From a bacterium (GTDB lineage: Bacteria; 4484-113), in contig JAGGTK010000054.1 of assembly GCA_021163765.1 (NCBI GenBank), positions 1-42,417 on the forward strand: DNA of 42,417 nucleotides, in the 5' to 3' direction. Every line of letters begins with the position of its first letter. Position 1 is the stretch's first letter. Made by a program: the position numbers and the translations under genes. Shown here piece after piece: positions 41,014 to 42,417 of this stretch. The notes under the pieces are model-generated. The model searched no databases, was not told the DNA's origin, and was given only the letters and a program-made list of their open reading frames with translations.

Positions 41014-41042
41014 ATTATACCCCACACCGCGGTTTCAGTAAA
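41014..41042 (-). promoter_or_regulatory. Promoter of rho
   Basis: On the minus strand: TTTACT (41042-41037), a 17-nt spacer and a perfect TATAAT (41019-41014). The region 40891-41157 otherwise holds only the rho leader and no gene that I can support. Confidence 0.6.
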
Positions 41043-41157
41043 GTATTCCGGCAACAATTGCTGGACCGGGATGCGGCTCAGGTTTACAATGCGAATGCCA
41101 GCAAGAAGCGTCCCTCACCACGACCATCGCGCGCATCCCCCTTAGCAGGCTATGTGC

Positions 41158-41637
41158 CTAAATGTCGCTCAATTGCCTGTTTCGAAGCGCTTCCGGCTCG
41201 TTTTCCGCTTGGGCCCCGATTGCTCGCCCCCCAGCGTCTCCAAGCATCGCAGCGAGATCCATCGCAATACCGGTTCCCGACACCTGGCAGGATTTGGCGG
41301 TGTTAGATATCAGGTCGCCCGAAGTGTCAAACTGTCCGAGCCAGTGTAGAACCATATAGACTTGCTGTCTGGCCTCGTCCAGGAGCTGTCGCCTCTTGGC
41401 CTTGCTCTTGGACGCGAACGCCAGCCGCATGTTGTCCTTGGCAGCAGTACTGTAGTGCAGCAGGTGCTCTCTAATAACCTGTCCCACGCCCGAATCGATC
41501 TCCACGTCACTGCACAATCTTCTCACGGTGATCGAGAAGCGTGCCATCCGCAGCTCCAGGTCCTTGGCGGCGTCCTTCGAGACTATGGGCGTAACGTGCA
41601 GCCGACCTTCTGTTGTTCCTTTTCGACCCAATTCCAT
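41158..41637 (-). CDS. Unknown helical protein
   Basis: A 159-residue soluble protein that I do not recognise. It is almost entirely helical by composition. The central part has a basic segment (FASKSKAKRRQLLDEARQQ) between two amphipathic helices, which suggests a small helical bundle. Residues 125-150 are Ala/Gly-rich. GAGGT lies about 7 nt before the ATG at 41637, supporting real translation. It sits between tRNA-Ala(CGC) and rho on the same strand. Genes of foreign origin often lie beside tRNAs, but I see no integrase or tRNA-end repeat. A four-helix-bundle protein of the S23/Avd type is one possibility, held weakly. Confidence 0.6.
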   Translation of the reverse strand: MELGRKGTTEGRLHVTPIVSKDAAKDLELRMARFSITVRRLCSDVEIDSGVGQVIREHLLHYSTAAKDNMRLAFASKSKAKRRQLLDEARQQVYMVLHWLGQFDTSGDLISNTAKSCQVSGTGIAMDLAAMLGDAGGRAIGAQAENEPEALRNRQLSDI

Positions 41638-41731
41638 AAGCGACCTCGCGGCGGCCTGTTTATGCCACCGTCAAACTTCCGACAACGAACCACATCCCTC
41701 CACCGGCGGGCTGCGTCGCCGTCTCCATCTA

Positions 41732-41803
41732 TGGAGATAGGGGGATTCGAACCCCCGGCCTTTCGGATGCGAACCGAACGCTCTACCACTGAGCTATATC
41801 CCC
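41732..41803 (-). tRNA. tRNA-Ala (anticodon CGC)
   Basis: On the minus strand GGGGATA pairs with TATCTCC and contains the G3:U70 wobble pair that identifies alanine tRNAs; the discriminator is A. The anticodon loop TTCGCAT gives CGC, reading GCG. The T arm CGGGGGTTCGAATCCCCC is intact. CCA is not encoded. Confidence 0.95.
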
Positions 41804-41815
41804 GAAACTACAATA

Positions 41816-41843
41816 ATTATACATCAAATGGCCGCAAGCGCAA
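41816..41843 (-). promoter_or_regulatory. Promoter of tRNA-Ala
   Basis: On the minus strand: TTGCGC (41843-41838), a 16-nt spacer and a perfect TATAAT (41821-41816), 12 nt before the tRNA 5' end. Confidence 0.6.
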
Positions 41844-41854
41844 CAATAACCGGG

Positions 41855-42214
41855 CTATTTCCCGATAAGCATCCGGAGCGAAACCAGCAGGAAAAACGCG
41901 CCAAAGACACGCTGGAGCGTCAGCGCCGGGAGCTTAACGGCTACCGCGCCCCCCAGATATCCGCCAACGATGAAGCCGAGCGCCAGCAGCATCGCCACCC
42001 GGATATCCATCTGGCCCACCTTCCAGTACTGCCATGCCGCCAGTATGCCGATGGGCGGCAAAAGCATCGCCAGGCTAGTGCCCTGGGCCATGGCCTGCGG
42101 AAAGCCGTAAAAATAGCGCAGAAGCGGCACGACAACAAAACCTCCACCGAGGCCGACAATGCCCGCCAGAACTCCAACGAGAACACCCAGTGCGATGAGG
42201 ATAGCGTTAGCCAT
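41855..42214 (-). CDS. Half-size TauE/SafE-family membrane protein
   Basis: A 119-residue protein with four hydrophobic segments. It begins with the family pattern GVLVGVLAGIVGLGGGFVVVPLL and contains AQGTSLAMLLPPIG and GFIVGGYLGG. Full TauE/SafE anion (sulfite, sulfonate, acetate) exporters are about 250 residues with two such halves; this is one half and would have to dimerise. The ATG at 42214 has AAGG and GGAGGG just upstream; a longer in-frame start at 42238 is less likely. It has its own extended -10 promoter. The substrate cannot be inferred. Confidence 0.85.
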   Translation of the reverse strand: MANAILIALGVLVGVLAGIVGLGGGFVVVPLLRYFYGFPQAMAQGTSLAMLLPPIGILAAWQYWKVGQMDIRVAMLLALGFIVGGYLGGAVAVKLPALTLQRVFGAFFLLVSLRMLIGK

Positions 42215-42236
42215 AGAACCTTGCCCTCCGCGGCGC

Positions 42237-42245
42237 ATTCTAGCA
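42237..42245 (-). promoter_or_regulatory. Extended -10 promoter of the TauE-like gene
   Basis: On the minus strand TGCTAGAAT matches an extended -10 element. RNA would begin near 42230, leaving a short leader with GGAGGG before the ATG at 42214. Confidence 0.5.
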
Positions 42246-42320
42246 CAGCAGAGGCGGGGCTTTGCACGCCTGCGGACGGGCTTCGCTTCACGATTCAGGG
42301 GAGATGGGAATTAAAACAGA

Positions 42321-42417
42321 CTAACGGCGAGAGCCTTTGGCGGCTCGCGGCTTGGCCTTCGCTTTGGCTCGGCTGGGCTTCGCGCGTTTTCCCTTGCGTT
42401 TCTTAGCAGCGGGTTTC
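42321..42417 (-). CDS. C-terminal end of a Lys/Arg/Ala-rich protein (cut by window edge)
   Basis: The last 31 codons of a minus-strand gene, ending in TAG at 42323-42321. The frame reads KPAAKKRKGKRAKPSRAK and continues with the same composition to GSRR. Such basic tails occur on bacterial topoisomerase I, HU- and histone-like proteins and some ribosomal or RNA-binding proteins. The visible part does not decide between them. Confidence 0.6.
   Translation of the reverse strand, partial: KPAAKKRKGKRAKPSRAKAKAKPRAAKGSRR

Noticed and set aside
1..42417. CRISPR array or rRNA genes
   Set aside because: No regularly spaced short repeats and no conserved rRNA segments were seen on either strand.

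Overview
The window is bacterial chromosome, moderately GC-rich by eye and densely coded on both strands. Housekeeping genes (serS, lipA, recR, ybaB, purD, dnaB, rho), bacterial-type promoters (TTGACA/TATAAT) and Shine-Dalgarno sites all point to Bacteria. I cannot assign a phylum. Lipobox-bearing secreted proteases with dockerin-like tails, large PAS sensor kinases and a family-B DNA polymerase suggest an environmental, probably uncultivated lineage. There is no rRNA operon, CRISPR array, integrase or transposase.

Layout. 1-2538 (-) is a partial exported prolyl-oligopeptidase-type hydrolase, divergent from tRNA-Gly(GCC). 2778-4787 (+) holds a DUF4287-like small protein, a DUF2157-like membrane protein and a very acidic lipoprotein. 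4950-9671 (+) is an overlapping three-gene unit: a V4R-like protein, a CocE/NonD hydrolase and a family-B DNA polymerase whose exonuclease residues look lost. 9785-11797 (+) holds a B12-binding domain protein, a free lipoyl-type domain and seryl-tRNA synthetase. Converging on these are lipA, recR and ybaB (-). 13765-15076 (+) is a DUF5678-like/retropepsin-like pair, a relic patch and a gamma-glutamylcyclotransferase. 15103-21278 (-) is dnaB-purD-type IIG restriction-modification in one tight unit. 21511-27833 (-) is a PII-like protein followed by an M6 and an S8 protease, both predicted lipoproteins, sharing a homologous C-terminal half. 28060-37431 (+) is a signalling block: a cytosolic PAS kinase with two tandem NarL-type regulators, a small GIY-YIG-like protein and two membrane hybrid kinases. 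37526-42417 (-) holds tRNA-Ser(UGA), a SpoIIM-family protein, YjbQ, Rho, an unknown protein, tRNA-Ala(CGC), a half-size TauE/SafE protein and the Lys/Arg-rich end of a gene cut by the window edge.

Themes. The restriction-modification enzyme lies 3 nt behind purD in an operon begun by the replicative helicase. A diverged copy of its last 22 codons survives about 0.6 kb beyond its 3' end, fused antisense to the tail of a second retropepsin gene, and together they form an intact 59-codon chimeric frame. The two lipoprotein proteases look like different catalytic heads on one duplicated chassis. The sensor block looks built by local duplication (two regulators, two hybrid kinases with the same membrane anchor). 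Several genes have a -10 box only 6-8 nt before a possible start codon, suggesting leaderless transcripts.
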